Shown here piece after piece: positions 51,048-60,030 of a stretch of DNA of 64,000 nucleotides. Each line of letters opens with the position of its first letter. Position 1 is the stretch's first letter. Position numbers and translations under genes: made by a program. The notes under the pieces were generated by a model, which worked only from the letters and a program-made list of their open reading frames with translations, searched no databases and was not told the origin of the DNA. This DNA is from Vibrio mangrovi. GTDB lineage: Bacteria > Pseudomonadota > Gammaproteobacteria > Enterobacterales > Vibrionaceae. The stretch lies in NCBI RefSeq assembly GCF_024346955.1, contig NZ_AP024883.1, positions 1,302,001-1,366,000 of the forward strand, in the 5' to 3' direction.

Positions 51048-51658
51048 CGTTCCATTGCTGCCAGTTTGACGCCCATCAGGATGAATAATCCGGCAAAGCT
51101 TTTCTGGATCCGGCGTACGACTTTGGGTGACTGGATAATGGCATGACGGATTTTATTGGCCAGCAGGCCGTAGATGACGAATACGATAAAAGTCATCAGC
51201 ATAAAAACCAGACTCAGTATCAGCATATACGGAACCGGAGATGTCTGCCCCGCAGGGACGAACTGGGGCAGAAAAGCCAGAAAGAAAATCGAAAGCTTCG
51301 GATTGAGAAGATTAATCAACACCGCTTTGGATGCGATGGTGAGGTAACCTGTCTGGTGAGACTCTTCATCAGTCAGGGTAAGTGCCCCCGAATCTTTCCA
51401 CATTCCCCAGGCCAGATAAGCGAGATAAAGTACACCGACATATTTCAGTATCTGGAATAACACCGCACTGGCATGCAAAATTGCAGCAAGCCCGAATACA
51501 CTGGCAACCAGATGCGGAATAATCCCTGCTGTACAACCTAATGCAGCATAGAGACTGGCTTTTGCTCCACGGGTCAGGCCGATAGATACGGTATAAAGCA
51601 CACCGGTCCCGGGAAGTAATACAACGATTAATGAAGTGAGTAGAAATTCAATGGGCAT
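51044..51658 (-). CDS. LysE-family amino-acid exporter (RhtB-like)
   Basis: A 204-residue inner-membrane exporter with six hydrophobic segments. Family features: the N-terminal LLPGTGVLYTVSIGLTRGAKASLYAALGCTAG and NLLNPKLSIFFLAFLPQFV. Probably exports amino acids or a related metabolite; the substrate is not deducible. Convergent with the cupin gene. Confidence 0.85.
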   Translation of the reverse strand: MPIEFLLTSLIVVLLPGTGVLYTVSIGLTRGAKASLYAALGCTAGIIPHLVASVFGLAAILHASAVLFQILKYVGVLYLAYLAWGMWKDSGALTLTDEESHQTGYLTIASKAVLINLLNPKLSIFFLAFLPQFVPAGQTSPVPYMLILSLVFMLMTFIVFVIYGLLANKIRHAIIQSPKVVRRIQKSFAGLFILMGVKLAAMER

Positions 51659-52266
51659 ATGAAGTCCTTATTCTTGTGCCGCTACCTTTCTTTTTAGGAA
51701 AAGTGTTCAGGGAATGTGAATGAGATGAGCATACCGGGATGGTGATAATTTCGCCATCTTTTTGGGTTTGGCTTGATAACTTTTGGCGTCACTCAAAAGT
51801 TACTGATGCGCGAGCTCTGAAGCTACTGAAATTGAAAGACTTACTGCACACCAAACCGTCACAAGCTAACCTGAGCAGCCTAACGATAGGGAATAAAAAA
51901 AGCCAACCACAAGAATTGTGATTGGCTGTCAATATGAACAATTTGGTTCACTAACAACGTCAGTTGGCTAGGTGACCCTCGGCTTAAAAGGGTCACTTTA
52001 ACTATTGCAGTATGCGTGCCAATTTTTTATTTGTTTTTAATTTATTGATTTTAAATGGTTTGTATGAATAATCACCTAAATTCAATACTTCCATATTCAT
52101 ATGGGTGTTGCAAAGTGCAATTTATTTTTCATTTTGCAATGATTTATTCCATTAATATGATGTTTCTGTAGTATACGAGCCAGCAATCAGATCAGTGTGA
52201 GATGATGATAAGAATTTGTGGTTAGGGGAGAAGCGGTGAGGGGATATTATTGGGTGTTAAAAACGA
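51659..52266. other. Intergenic with two hairpins, no gene seen
   Basis: About 610 bp. One hairpin (AGCCAA-C-CACAA with its near-complement, 51901-51927) and one shorter stem (GTGACCC...GGGTCAC, 51972-51996) lie on a plus-strand reading that follows no visible gene. The 60-codon frame at 51739-51921 has no recognisable features. A small RNA ending at the first hairpin is possible but unsupported. Confidence 0.45.
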
Positions 52267-52292
52267 ACAGGCCACTCTTCCGAGTGACCTGT
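52267..52292 (-). terminator. Terminator of the cellulase-arabinanase operon
   Basis: On the minus strand ACAGGTCACTC-GGAA-GAGTGGCCTGT is followed by TCGTTTTTAAC, a strong intrinsic terminator 20 bp past the GH43 stop. Confidence 0.85.
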
Positions 52293-52311
52293 GTCTAGTG
52301 AATATTTCTGG

Positions 52312-53715
52312 TTAATATTTGGGCCAGCCGTTGCTATCCCAGTTTAGTGTACTAATTAACAACTTGGCATTACCGTTATCCGTTGCATCATATGCATGGC
52401 GTACGATGACATCAGTGTTGGCAATATCCTGACCACCGGGGCCAACCCATCTGTTGTTGCCGCCATCAAGTAAAGTACCACCACCATTCATCATGTCGTT
52501 ACCATTTTTATCCAGATACGGACCGGCAATATCTGTGGCCCGGCCGTAACGGATCTGATAAGTACTATCCACGCCATTACAACAGCGACCTGTGGACACA
52601 AACAGATAATAGTAACCGCGACGGTACACAATACTTGGTGCTTCTATGCCACCGGAACGACTTGCCAGTCCTGAAATTTCTCCAATCGGTTTCATTGTGA
52701 TTGGATTCAGACGAACCAGCTTGATACCAGAGCTCCATGAACCAAAGGTTAACCATGGATCTCCGTCTTTATCAATCACTAAGTCAGGGTCAATGGCATT
52801 GTAGTTATTGGCAGATGTTGTATTGATCACCATGCCGTGATCTTTCCAGTCACTTGCCGCTAAACTTGAGGCCGAAGCCAGGCCAATCGCTGACACGCGA
52901 GAACCAAAAGTCGAAACTGCATAGTAAAGCCACACCCGACCGTTATAATGCTTCACATCCGGAGCCCACACATCATCGTTTTTCAGGTTGGGTACATAGG
53001 TGTACCACCAACTTAAGCCACGAGGAAATACGGAGGGAAGTGGCTCCCAGTCCAAACCATTGTAACTGACTTTGCCATAAATACCGGTACCGGTCTGAAA
53101 TTCCCACCAGGTACCATCTTCATAGGCGATTGTCGGATCGTGTGTGCCCAAATTGCCGCTTAAAGGCCAGTGATTGGTTCTGCCATTGGTAGATGAAGTA
53201 TCCACCGGTTTGCCACCAGAGGCCTGTACTAAACTTAAGCGAAATTGCTGAACATCAAGATTATTGACCTCCCACTGATCAATATTTGCTCCATCAGATG
53301 TATCCCAGTCCCATAAATCCAGCGCTTTTCCGCTGTTTTTATTTACCAGCACATAATAGCTGTTACCGAGATCCCGAATGTCCCACTTTTGTGTGTCACC
53401 ACCCCAATACTTCCATTGTGAAACATTATCGCCATCAGCCGTTCCAGCGCTGTATACTTCCATTGCTTTGGCACTGTTAAGGTTAATAATGGAGTAGTAG
53501 CCATCATCACGCTGAGTAATGATCCAACGTTGAGTGTTATGGCCGTTATCCGGCCATTGACTGACGTTGGCACCGTTACTGCTATCAGCATTCGCGACTT
53601 CGACTAACTTACCACTAACCTTCGACTGGATGGTATAGACACCATTCCTGACTTCTGCTTGTGCAGTTCCCGCGAGCATCGTGCCCGCAAGGAATATAAT
53701 GTAGAGCGTTCTCAT
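52312..53715 (-). CDS. Secreted CBM13-GH43 arabinanase
   Basis: A 467-residue enzyme predicted to hydrolyse alpha-1,5-arabinan side chains of pectin. Signal peptide about 1-21 (ending AQA). A ricin-type beta-trefoil CBM13 (about 22-160) with three QxW-type repeats (NTQRWII, DTQKWDI, DVQQFRL). GH43 five-bladed propeller (about 175-467) with catalytic residues in GTHDPTI (base Asp), AIDPDLV (pKa Asp) and GGIEAPSIV (acid Glu). ATG 53715 follows AAAGGTGG. It lies about 40 bp after the GH5 cellulase gene on the same strand, probably one operon. Confidence 0.87.
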   Translation of the reverse strand: MRTLYIIFLAGTMLAGTAQAEVRNGVYTIQSKVSGKLVEVANADSSNGANVSQWPDNGHNTQRWIITQRDDGYYSIINLNSAKAMEVYSAGTADGDNVSQWKYWGGDTQKWDIRDLGNSYYVLVNKNSGKALDLWDWDTSDGANIDQWEVNNLDVQQFRLSLVQASGGKPVDTSSTNGRTNHWPLSGNLGTHDPTIAYEDGTWWEFQTGTGIYGKVSYNGLDWEPLPSVFPRGLSWWYTYVPNLKNDDVWAPDVKHYNGRVWLYYAVSTFGSRVSAIGLASASSLAASDWKDHGMVINTTSANNYNAIDPDLVIDKDGDPWLTFGSWSSGIKLVRLNPITMKPIGEISGLASRSGGIEAPSIVYRRGYYYLFVSTGRCCNGVDSTYQIRYGRATDIAGPYLDKNGNDMMNGGGTLLDGGNNRWVGPGGQDIANTDVIVRHAYDATDNGNAKLLISTLNWDSNGWPKY

Positions 53716-53756
53716 CAGAACCACCTTTCACTATATGAGAGATCAAATATCAACAC

Positions 53757-55646
53757 TTACTTAGCTGTGACAGCGTTTGCGTCCCACAACCGTTGTAGCA
53801 TGTCCCATTTTTCAGTTGCGAAACCTGTCCATGTACCCCAGCCTGATGTGTTGGTACGTGGATCATAGGCGTGAGTATACAAACCGCCGGTATCGTCTGA
53901 TTCAGGGTTGATACTCCAGTAGCAACCTTCGATGTTTTTGTCTGACATGTAGTCAACAAGCGCATTTTGCCATTTTTGATCGTAGTCAGATTTTGGCAGG
54001 AAGCCCCACATATCCTGAATACGGATAGCTCCGGATCTTGGCCAGTCATAATGACCACCAAATTCACCCAGAACAACTGCATAGCCTTGATCTTTCAGGT
54101 AACCGAAGTGTTCTTCCCATCCTTGTTTCAACAGGGTAGGGTTAATCACGATGTTACATTTTGCTTTGGCAGCGGCATCTTCAGATAAGCCATTACATTC
54201 AGGTTGTGCTGGATCCAGGAATTGTTTCTGTACAGAAACAGAAGGACCGTAAGCATGTGGTGAAATAACTAAACGATCTTTTGGAATATCCAGTGGGCTG
54301 GTTGCCATGGAGAAGAAGTTTTCACCCCAGTTTGGATTTGTTTCTTCATTACCATGAGGGTTTTGTGTACCGTCTGATTTGACACTACCAATTCCTTCAA
54401 CCCAGATAAGAACGTTTTTGTTCTCTTCATTGATTGCCTGATAAGCGTGTTCAGCCAGTGTTTTCCATTCTGTCCAGGTGTAATCCCATGGTTCGTTAAA
54501 GATATCGATACCCAGAATGTTATTGACTTTCAGATCATCCGCAAAACGTGCCAGTTGACGCAGGTCATCCAGCCATTTCTGTTCGTTGTATTCCTGAACA
54601 GTCACACCGTCACCAACATTTGTACCACATGAATAATCTTCACGTTTATAGATGTAGTTGTCACGAGTTGCATCGGTATATGGAGGTGTGGCATCCAGAC
54701 GACCGGCACGCCAGCCCAGATAATTTGAGCAAGAGTGGATATCTAACAGGATATCAAGGCCATTTTGATCAGCCAGTTTGATGAAATCTTCCAGAGCCTG
54801 ACGGGCATTTGTTGCACGAACAGACTGGTGGTTTTTAAATACGCGAGGCTGACCTTGCGGATCATTTGGATCCAAAGTCTGCGGCGCGATTGGAAGACGG
54901 ATCAGGTTGATACCTTTGGCTTTAATTTCATCCATTGTTTGTTGGATTGTCCGGCCGGTACCCTGACTGTTGTTTGCCCAGAATGTGTTACCCACATAGA
55001 GCTCCATTGGTGCACCATTCGGGTTCGCTGAGTCGTTTGGTAGTTCATGACGACCTTCCAGACCGAACCATGAGCCGCAACGAAGTGGTTTAACTACATC
55101 ATCTTTTGTGATACGACCGTCATCATTGACCCGGAATACGACCTGGTTACCATCAGTGTTACCGCCGCCAGTATCGCCACCACCAGTGTCACCACCGCCA
55201 GTGTCGCCGCCGCCAGTGTCACCACCGCCAGTGTCACCACCACCAGTGTCGCCGCCACCATTACATAGTGAACCGGTTAATGTTGGTGTTTCAGATGCGC
55301 CAGTTGCCTGGAAGCCGAATGTAGCACTGGAACCTGGTTGCAGATTACCGTTGTAGTCGACGTTGGTTGCAGTATAAGGGTTATTTCCGGATAGTACCGC
55401 GCCCCATATATTGGTAATTTGTGCCCCTTTTGTAAATTCCCAACCGGTATTCCATGCGGAAACGCTTGCGGAAGTGTCATTTGTTACCGTAACGCTTGCC
55501 ACGAAACCAGCGCCCCAGTCATTCTGAACTTCATATGTACAACCTGCGTACGCAGAACCGGACAATGCAGCCAGAGCCAGACTGATACCAATACTCAAGG
55601 TGCGTTTTTGACAACTGATCTTTCTGAAAACATGCTGTTTTCTCAT
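53757..55646 (-). CDS. Secreted CBM2-GH5 endoglucanase
   Basis: A 629-residue cellulase. Signal peptide about 1-34, then an N-terminal CBM2 (about 35-128, starting CTYEVQNDWGAGF with aromatic binding residues), a (GGGDT)n linker (about 130-160) and a GH5 barrel (about 170-625). Catalytic residues: acid/base Glu in DIFNEPWDY and nucleophile Glu in VVLGEFGGHYDW; RLPIAPQTL and HSCSNYLGW line the cleft. Similar to endoglucanases of Xanthomonas and Cellvibrio. First gene of the operon with GH43; a LacI-type palindrome lies about 145 bp upstream of the start, inside a long AT-rich control region. Substrate inferred as beta-1,4-glucan. Confidence 0.9.
   Translation of the reverse strand: MRKQHVFRKISCQKRTLSIGISLALAALSGSAYAGCTYEVQNDWGAGFVASVTVTNDTSASVSAWNTGWEFTKGAQITNIWGAVLSGNNPYTATNVDYNGNLQPGSSATFGFQATGASETPTLTGSLCNGGGDTGGGDTGGGDTGGGDTGGGDTGGGDTGGGNTDGNQVVFRVNDDGRITKDDVVKPLRCGSWFGLEGRHELPNDSANPNGAPMELYVGNTFWANNSQGTGRTIQQTMDEIKAKGINLIRLPIAPQTLDPNDPQGQPRVFKNHQSVRATNARQALEDFIKLADQNGLDILLDIHSCSNYLGWRAGRLDATPPYTDATRDNYIYKREDYSCGTNVGDGVTVQEYNEQKWLDDLRQLARFADDLKVNNILGIDIFNEPWDYTWTEWKTLAEHAYQAINEENKNVLIWVEGIGSVKSDGTQNPHGNEETNPNWGENFFSMATSPLDIPKDRLVISPHAYGPSVSVQKQFLDPAQPECNGLSEDAAAKAKCNIVINPTLLKQGWEEHFGYLKDQGYAVVLGEFGGHYDWPRSGAIRIQDMWGFLPKSDYDQKWQNALVDYMSDKNIEGCYWSINPESDDTGGLYTHAYDPRTNTSGWGTWTGFATEKWDMLQRLWDANAVTAK
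55161..55259. repeat. 15-bp tandem repeat encoding the (GGGDT) linker
   Basis: Six full and one partial 15-bp units (unit on the plus strand like ACCACCGCCAGTGTC) encode the linker of the cellulase. Units differ at synonymous third positions. Repeat number is likely to vary by slippage without breaking the frame. Confidence 0.9.
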
Positions 55647-56871
55647 TTGTTGCTCCTTTAAATTATTTCTAAATCTTTATTTTTCTTGCTGGATATTATT
55701 TATTTCTATCCATAAATTAATTTTCACCCAAACACCTGACCCGAAAGTCATAAGCTGAGATAAAAAAGCCGAGCTTATTTACTTTGTTTGTAATCGGTTG
55801 CAACCCTGGGAAATATAGGAAACCATAGGTAACGACCGGGAAAATAAACGAAAGTAAAATTATCTCATAAAGCTCGTTAATCATTAGTTACTGAACAACT
55901 ATCTGTCAAACTTTATTTGTGTCATAAATGAAGTTAATTATTGATCTGTTATTTTTATCGAAAAAAGCTATCCAATAAACTATATGCCTATCATCACGAA
56001 TTATTTTATCGATAGGTGTAGAAATATATTTAATGTAAAATCAACATGATGATAAATTGACATAAAATTTGCAATAACATGTCATACGTTATATTTCATT
56101 GTGTTTTCCAAGGGTTGTGAGCTAATCGTATGTTGTATTGAAATTTATTCATGAACTAAGTTAGTTTATTCGTCAGTCACTTTTTCTTGCCTTAATTGTA
56201 CTTATGTCAATTGATGACAATGGCCGTAGCAAACAGACACAACAAGGTATATCAGCGTGTGGGAGCTATGTTCTACTGTTATGTTTATTCAGAAAAATCA
56301 ATGTGATTCAGTTCTAAATTATCTGACTTTATATGTTTTCTTTATCATGGTGAGCTTAACTGGAGATATCACTATATATGGACTTGTTACTCATTTTTAT
56401 GAAAATTGAGGTGAGATATTCATTGAAGTCAGACAGATGATAAGTGTGATTCATTGAGAATCATTTTGTTCTGTGTAATAACATTTTTTTCAGCAAGAGA
56501 AGATGTTTTTCGTTTTATTTTTTTTGAAAAACTAAGATAAGATGATTTATATAAACACTATTAATGGTGATCCTTTTGGTCAAAAAAATGACATTTGCAA
56601 TTGTCGGTCTGATTATAATGTTTGATAAAATAAAACGTTATTTTATTTTGTTGAGTTAGGCTTGGTGGGAAAGAATGAAGAAGGCTGTCTGTGATGATGT
56701 TTTCATGTGATGGAATTCTGACGATGATAGCTTAAGTTAAGGTTACAGATATTATCATATGAATTTAAGATGACATTTGGTAAGTGTCATCAATAGTGCT
56801 ATCAACTAAATGATGATAGATTCAGTGTGGTTCTTTCCTGCTGAAATGAATTTCCTGTGATGCGGACAAGA
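55647..56871. other. Long AT-rich intergenic region upstream of the cellulase operon
   Basis: More than 1.2 kb without a credible gene on either strand. It contains the LacI-type palindrome (55789-55802) and, at 56627-56649, a perfect inverted repeat AAAATAAAA-CGTTA-TTTTATTTT. It may hold a large regulated promoter region, a small RNA or degraded coding DNA; nothing decisive is visible. Confidence 0.5.
55789..55802. promoter_or_regulatory. LacI/GalR-type operator-like palindrome, copy 5 (cellulase operon)
   Basis: TGTAATCGGTTGCA fits TGWAANCGGTTNCA and lies about 145 bp upstream of the GH5 start, a sensible operator position. Confidence 0.5.
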
Positions 56872-56891
56872 CCGGAACTCAGTTGTTCCGG
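56872..56891 (-). terminator. Hairpin after the beta-hydroxyacid dehydrogenase gene
   Basis: CCGGAAC-TCAGTT-GTTCCGG, 45 bp past the stop of the minus-strand gene, followed on that strand by TCTTGT. A plausible intrinsic terminator with a modest U-tract. Confidence 0.6.
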
Positions 56892-56935
56892 CCGGAGTTT
56901 TCAGTTAACAGGAGTTTTCAGGTAACAGAAAGTGG

Positions 56936-57811
56936 TTATGCTTTATTGTAAGCTTTGATCAATACTGAAGTATCCATGCGACCCATACCTTGTGCCTGAA
57001 GTTCGGCGTACATAGCATCAACTTCTTTTGTCATAGGTAGATCAATCTGGTAACGGGCAGCTTCATTCAGGCAGAAGCCTAAGTCTTTTCTCATCCAGTC
57101 AATGGCAAAACCGAAATCAAACTTATTTTGTGACATGGTCACAGCCCGGTTTTCCATTTGCCATGAACCTGCGGCTCCATGCTTTAGTACATTGACGACT
57201 TGTTCTATGTCCAGATTGGCAGCCTGTGCAAGCTGTAGCGCCTCACTCAGCCCTTGCAGTATGCCGGCAATACAGATTTGATTGACCATTTTACAGCGTT
57301 GTCCCTGTCCGTGTTCCCCGAGCAACTCAGCTTGTCTGGCATAGTTTGCGATTACTGGCTGGATCTGAGTGAACACTTCTGTTTCACCGCCGCACATGAT
57401 AGTGAGAACACCGTTTTCGGCACCAGCCTGACCTCCGGAAACCGGTGCATCGATAAATGAGATGCCTTTTTCCTGACATGCCTGAGCCAGTTCAAGTGCC
57501 AGTTCGGCGGAAGTCGTGGTGTGATCGACGATAACTGAGCCAGGTTGAGCACCTGCCAGAACACCATCATCACCATACATAACACTGCGGACATCATCAT
57601 CGTTACCCACACAGAGAAAAATTGCTTCGCAGTTTTTGGCTGCAAGTTTTGGTGTGGCACAGGCTTTTCCGGGATATTGTTGTGTCCATGCTTCTGCTTT
57701 GGCTGCGGTCCGGTTATAGACATGAGTCTGATATCCGGCTTTAGCAAGATAGCCTGCCATTGGATATCCCATAACACCCAGGCCAATAAATGCGACATTT
57801 TTAATATTCAT
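56936..57811 (-). CDS. NAD(P)-dependent beta-hydroxyacid dehydrogenase (GarR/MmsB-like)
   Basis: A 291-residue oxidoreductase. Rossmann motif AFIGLGVMGYPMAGYLAKAG at the N-terminus, the substrate-binding signature FIDAPVSGGQAGAENGVLTIMCGG, and the catalytic Lys region GQGQRCKMVNQI. Matches the 3-hydroxyisobutyrate/2-hydroxy-3-oxopropionate (tartronate semialdehyde) dehydrogenase family. Specificity cannot be set; tartronate semialdehyde reduction would fit sugar-acid catabolism. The start at 57811 follows AAAGGAG. Confidence 0.87.
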   Translation of the reverse strand: MNIKNVAFIGLGVMGYPMAGYLAKAGYQTHVYNRTAAKAEAWTQQYPGKACATPKLAAKNCEAIFLCVGNDDDVRSVMYGDDGVLAGAQPGSVIVDHTTTSAELALELAQACQEKGISFIDAPVSGGQAGAENGVLTIMCGGETEVFTQIQPVIANYARQAELLGEHGQGQRCKMVNQICIAGILQGLSEALQLAQAANLDIEQVVNVLKHGAAGSWQMENRAVTMSQNKFDFGFAIDWMRKDLGFCLNEAARYQIDLPMTKEVDAMYAELQAQGMGRMDTSVLIKAYNKA

Positions 57812-58305
57812 AAGTTCTCCTTTCCCTGCCCGTTGTTTATTGAAATATGTCATTGTGAGTGTTCAATAACTGAATATGAATCAGTCTGACAATCTGAATA
57901 TGAGACAGACTATAAATTAACTCATTGACATATGTCAATGTGCTGTTGGCTGATTTTTCCTGAAATATTGAAGCCAGATATCTGTTCATTTATCGTCCTA
58001 AAATTAACAGGTATGCTCATTGTTCTTGTCGATGAACTTTTCGGGCGCTTCCTTCTGGTCATGAAAACTGAGAGGTCATACAGACGATTTTGTGGATGTC
58101 GTTAAAATAACAGACACTTTTAGTGTAGAATTAGACAATAAGCCCGATAATCTTAAGATGTATCTTGGAATTATCCGGGGATTATTTCATTGAATTCCCT
58201 GAACCCAAATGTCATTGAATACGGAAATAATAGGCATCAGGTGGAGCGGAGTCGGTTGCCCGGTCTGTTTTGCCTGAGTGTGGAAGTCGCAGAGTAGGAT
58301 TTCAT
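57812..58305. other. Intergenic between divergent genes, no gene seen
   Basis: A 494-bp spacer holding promoters of the dehydrogenase and of the CSS-EAL gene. An imperfect stem (CCCGATAATC with GAATTATCCGGG around 58143-58181) is the only structure seen. Confidence 0.45.
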
Positions 58306-59913
58306 ATGGCAGAGATTCCATCCGGTAGGCTGCATGGGACGAAAAAAATCAAATCGTATACTTTAGCTTTAGTGCTACCGGCGAAATTTGTGTTACTTGC
58401 AGTACTTTGTCTGGGCATTTTTGCTCAGGTGATGATGACAACTTTTCATCGGGAGGAGATGAAAGGGGTCGCTAATCTTGTACTCAGTCATGCAGATCAT
58501 ATTGCTACACAACTCGGGCAGGCGATTCAGTTGCTTTCCCGGACAAAAACTACTCCATGCAGTCCGGCTGATGAGCAGTTGATGCGGGAGATTCTGCATT
58601 CCAATCATTTCATTGCAGATATTGGCCGGACTGAGCGCGGAATGATCAAGTGTCTGATTCTGAATCAATTAAAAGCGCCACTCCGGGTTCCTGAGGCGCA
58701 GCATACCTCGAATGGCTATTCTTTTGTGAAGCGTTATCAATCCGATCAACTGGGTCATCTTCCGGTGGATCTGACTTATCGGGGAAATGTCATAGCAATG
58801 ACGGCACCACGGGCATTTGAAGGATTTGAGATTTCTCCTCATTATACGGTGGAAGTCCGTACCGCAGATCTGAGCCATGTATTTGAACGCTTGGGTGATA
58901 CTTCACTACCTGAGATCCATCTGGGGACATTTTTCGACCCTTTACTGATTAAAAAGCAGTGCACCCGTGAACCCTCTATTTGTGTGCTGGTCAGAGATAA
59001 TTATCCTTTCCTCTATCATATTCTGAGCGGCCCGCTGCTGATTGTTTTTCTGATCGCCCTTGTGTTTATCTCAGTTAGCTACAAAATATGGGGAGATGCT
59101 GCTTCACAAGAGCGATTGCTGAAAAAGCGCTTGCGCAAAGCGATTGCTCATCGTCAGCTTTCGTTGGTATATCAGCCTAAATTTGTTCTGAAAGATGAGC
59201 GGATTCATGGATTTGAAGTTTTATGCCGTTGGCATGATCCTTTGCTGGGTTCTGTGAGTCCGGAGGTATTCATTCCTTTGGCAGAACAGACAAAGCAAAT
59301 CAGACAACTGACATTGTTTGTCGTGGAGCAGTCAATTGAAGATATGGCGTTAATTTTACAAAGTCATCCGGAATATACGTTGAGTATTAATCTGGCCGTG
59401 GATGATTATCTGACTGAACCTTTTTTCAATCGGGTGACTGAGATTGTGAAAAAATATTCGGTGAATTTTAATCAGATTATTTTTGAAATTACCGAGCGCT
59501 CGTCATTTGGCTGTCAGGATGTGGTTTCCGTCTGTGACGCACTCCGGGTCCGTAATTTCAGAGTTTCTCTGGATGACTTTGGGACCGGCTATTCGAATCT
59601 CTCATGGCTGAGTGATATATATACGGATGAGATCAAGATTGATCGGATGTTTACCAGCGCTTTGGGGACAAATACGATTGCCGGCCGTACAGTCAATATG
59701 ATGTTAGATCTGCTGGAAGGGTTTGACGATGTGACAGTTGTGTTGGAAGGTGTTGAAACCCGTGAACAGATTAGTTATTTACTGAAACGGGATATGGAAT
59801 TGATTGGTCAGGGATGGTATTACGCAAAACCGATGTCAGTTAAAGATCTGAATGTTTTCATCCACAATCATCTGGTCAGAAAAATAGTTCAGGAAAAGCA
59901 AGCCAGATACTAG
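58306..59913 (+). CDS. CSS-EAL membrane c-di-GMP phosphodiesterase (PdeB/C-like)
   Basis: A 535-residue protein. TM1 (about 26-50), periplasmic CSS-type redox-sensing domain (about 51-235) with cysteines in TTPCSPADEQLMREI and MIKCLIL, TM2 (about 240-265), then EAL (about 280-525). The first motif is EVL (GFEVLCRW); other catalytic positions appear conserved (SINLAVDDY, FEITERSSF, LDDFGTGYSN, EIKIDRMF, LEGVETREQ). In related enterobacterial enzymes disulfide formation in the CSS domain controls degradation of the protein. ATG 58306 is preceded by AGGA. The TAG stop is part of dispersed repeat copy B. Confidence 0.87.
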   Translation: MAEIPSGRLHGTKKIKSYTLALVLPAKFVLLAVLCLGIFAQVMMTTFHREEMKGVANLVLSHADHIATQLGQAIQLLSRTKTTPCSPADEQLMREILHSNHFIADIGRTERGMIKCLILNQLKAPLRVPEAQHTSNGYSFVKRYQSDQLGHLPVDLTYRGNVIAMTAPRAFEGFEISPHYTVEVRTADLSHVFERLGDTSLPEIHLGTFFDPLLIKKQCTREPSICVLVRDNYPFLYHILSGPLLIVFLIALVFISVSYKIWGDAASQERLLKKRLRKAIAHRQLSLVYQPKFVLKDERIHGFEVLCRWHDPLLGSVSPEVFIPLAEQTKQIRQLTLFVVEQSIEDMALILQSHPEYTLSINLAVDDYLTEPFFNRVTEIVKKYSVNFNQIIFEITERSSFGCQDVVSVCDALRVRNFRVSLDDFGTGYSNLSWLSDIYTDEIKIDRMFTSALGTNTIAGRTVNMMLDLLEGFDDVTVVLEGVETREQISYLLKRDMELIGQGWYYAKPMSVKDLNVFIHNHLVRKIVQEKQARY

Positions 59914-59964
59914 GGCGCGTTGACCTTTCGTGGTTGAATTTTGTTCAATCTGAACGGGTGTTGA
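59910..59964 (+). repeat. Dispersed 55-bp repeat, copy B (overlaps a stop codon)
   Basis: Starts at CTAG, whose TAG is the stop codon of the CSS-EAL gene, and matches copy A (13780-13834, minus) at 47 of 55 positions. Includes the small hairpin TTGAA-TTTTG-TTCAA. Confidence 0.75.
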
Positions 59965-60030
59965 CTTGTGTGATGATTGGGGCGTTATCTGTTTTCCAGC
60001 CTGGAATCCTTTAATGATGGAGTGACTTGA

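Noticed and set aside
51739..51921. 60-codon plus ORF in the gap before the GH43 gene
   Set aside because: No homology, no ribosome binding site, and it ends inside a hairpin.
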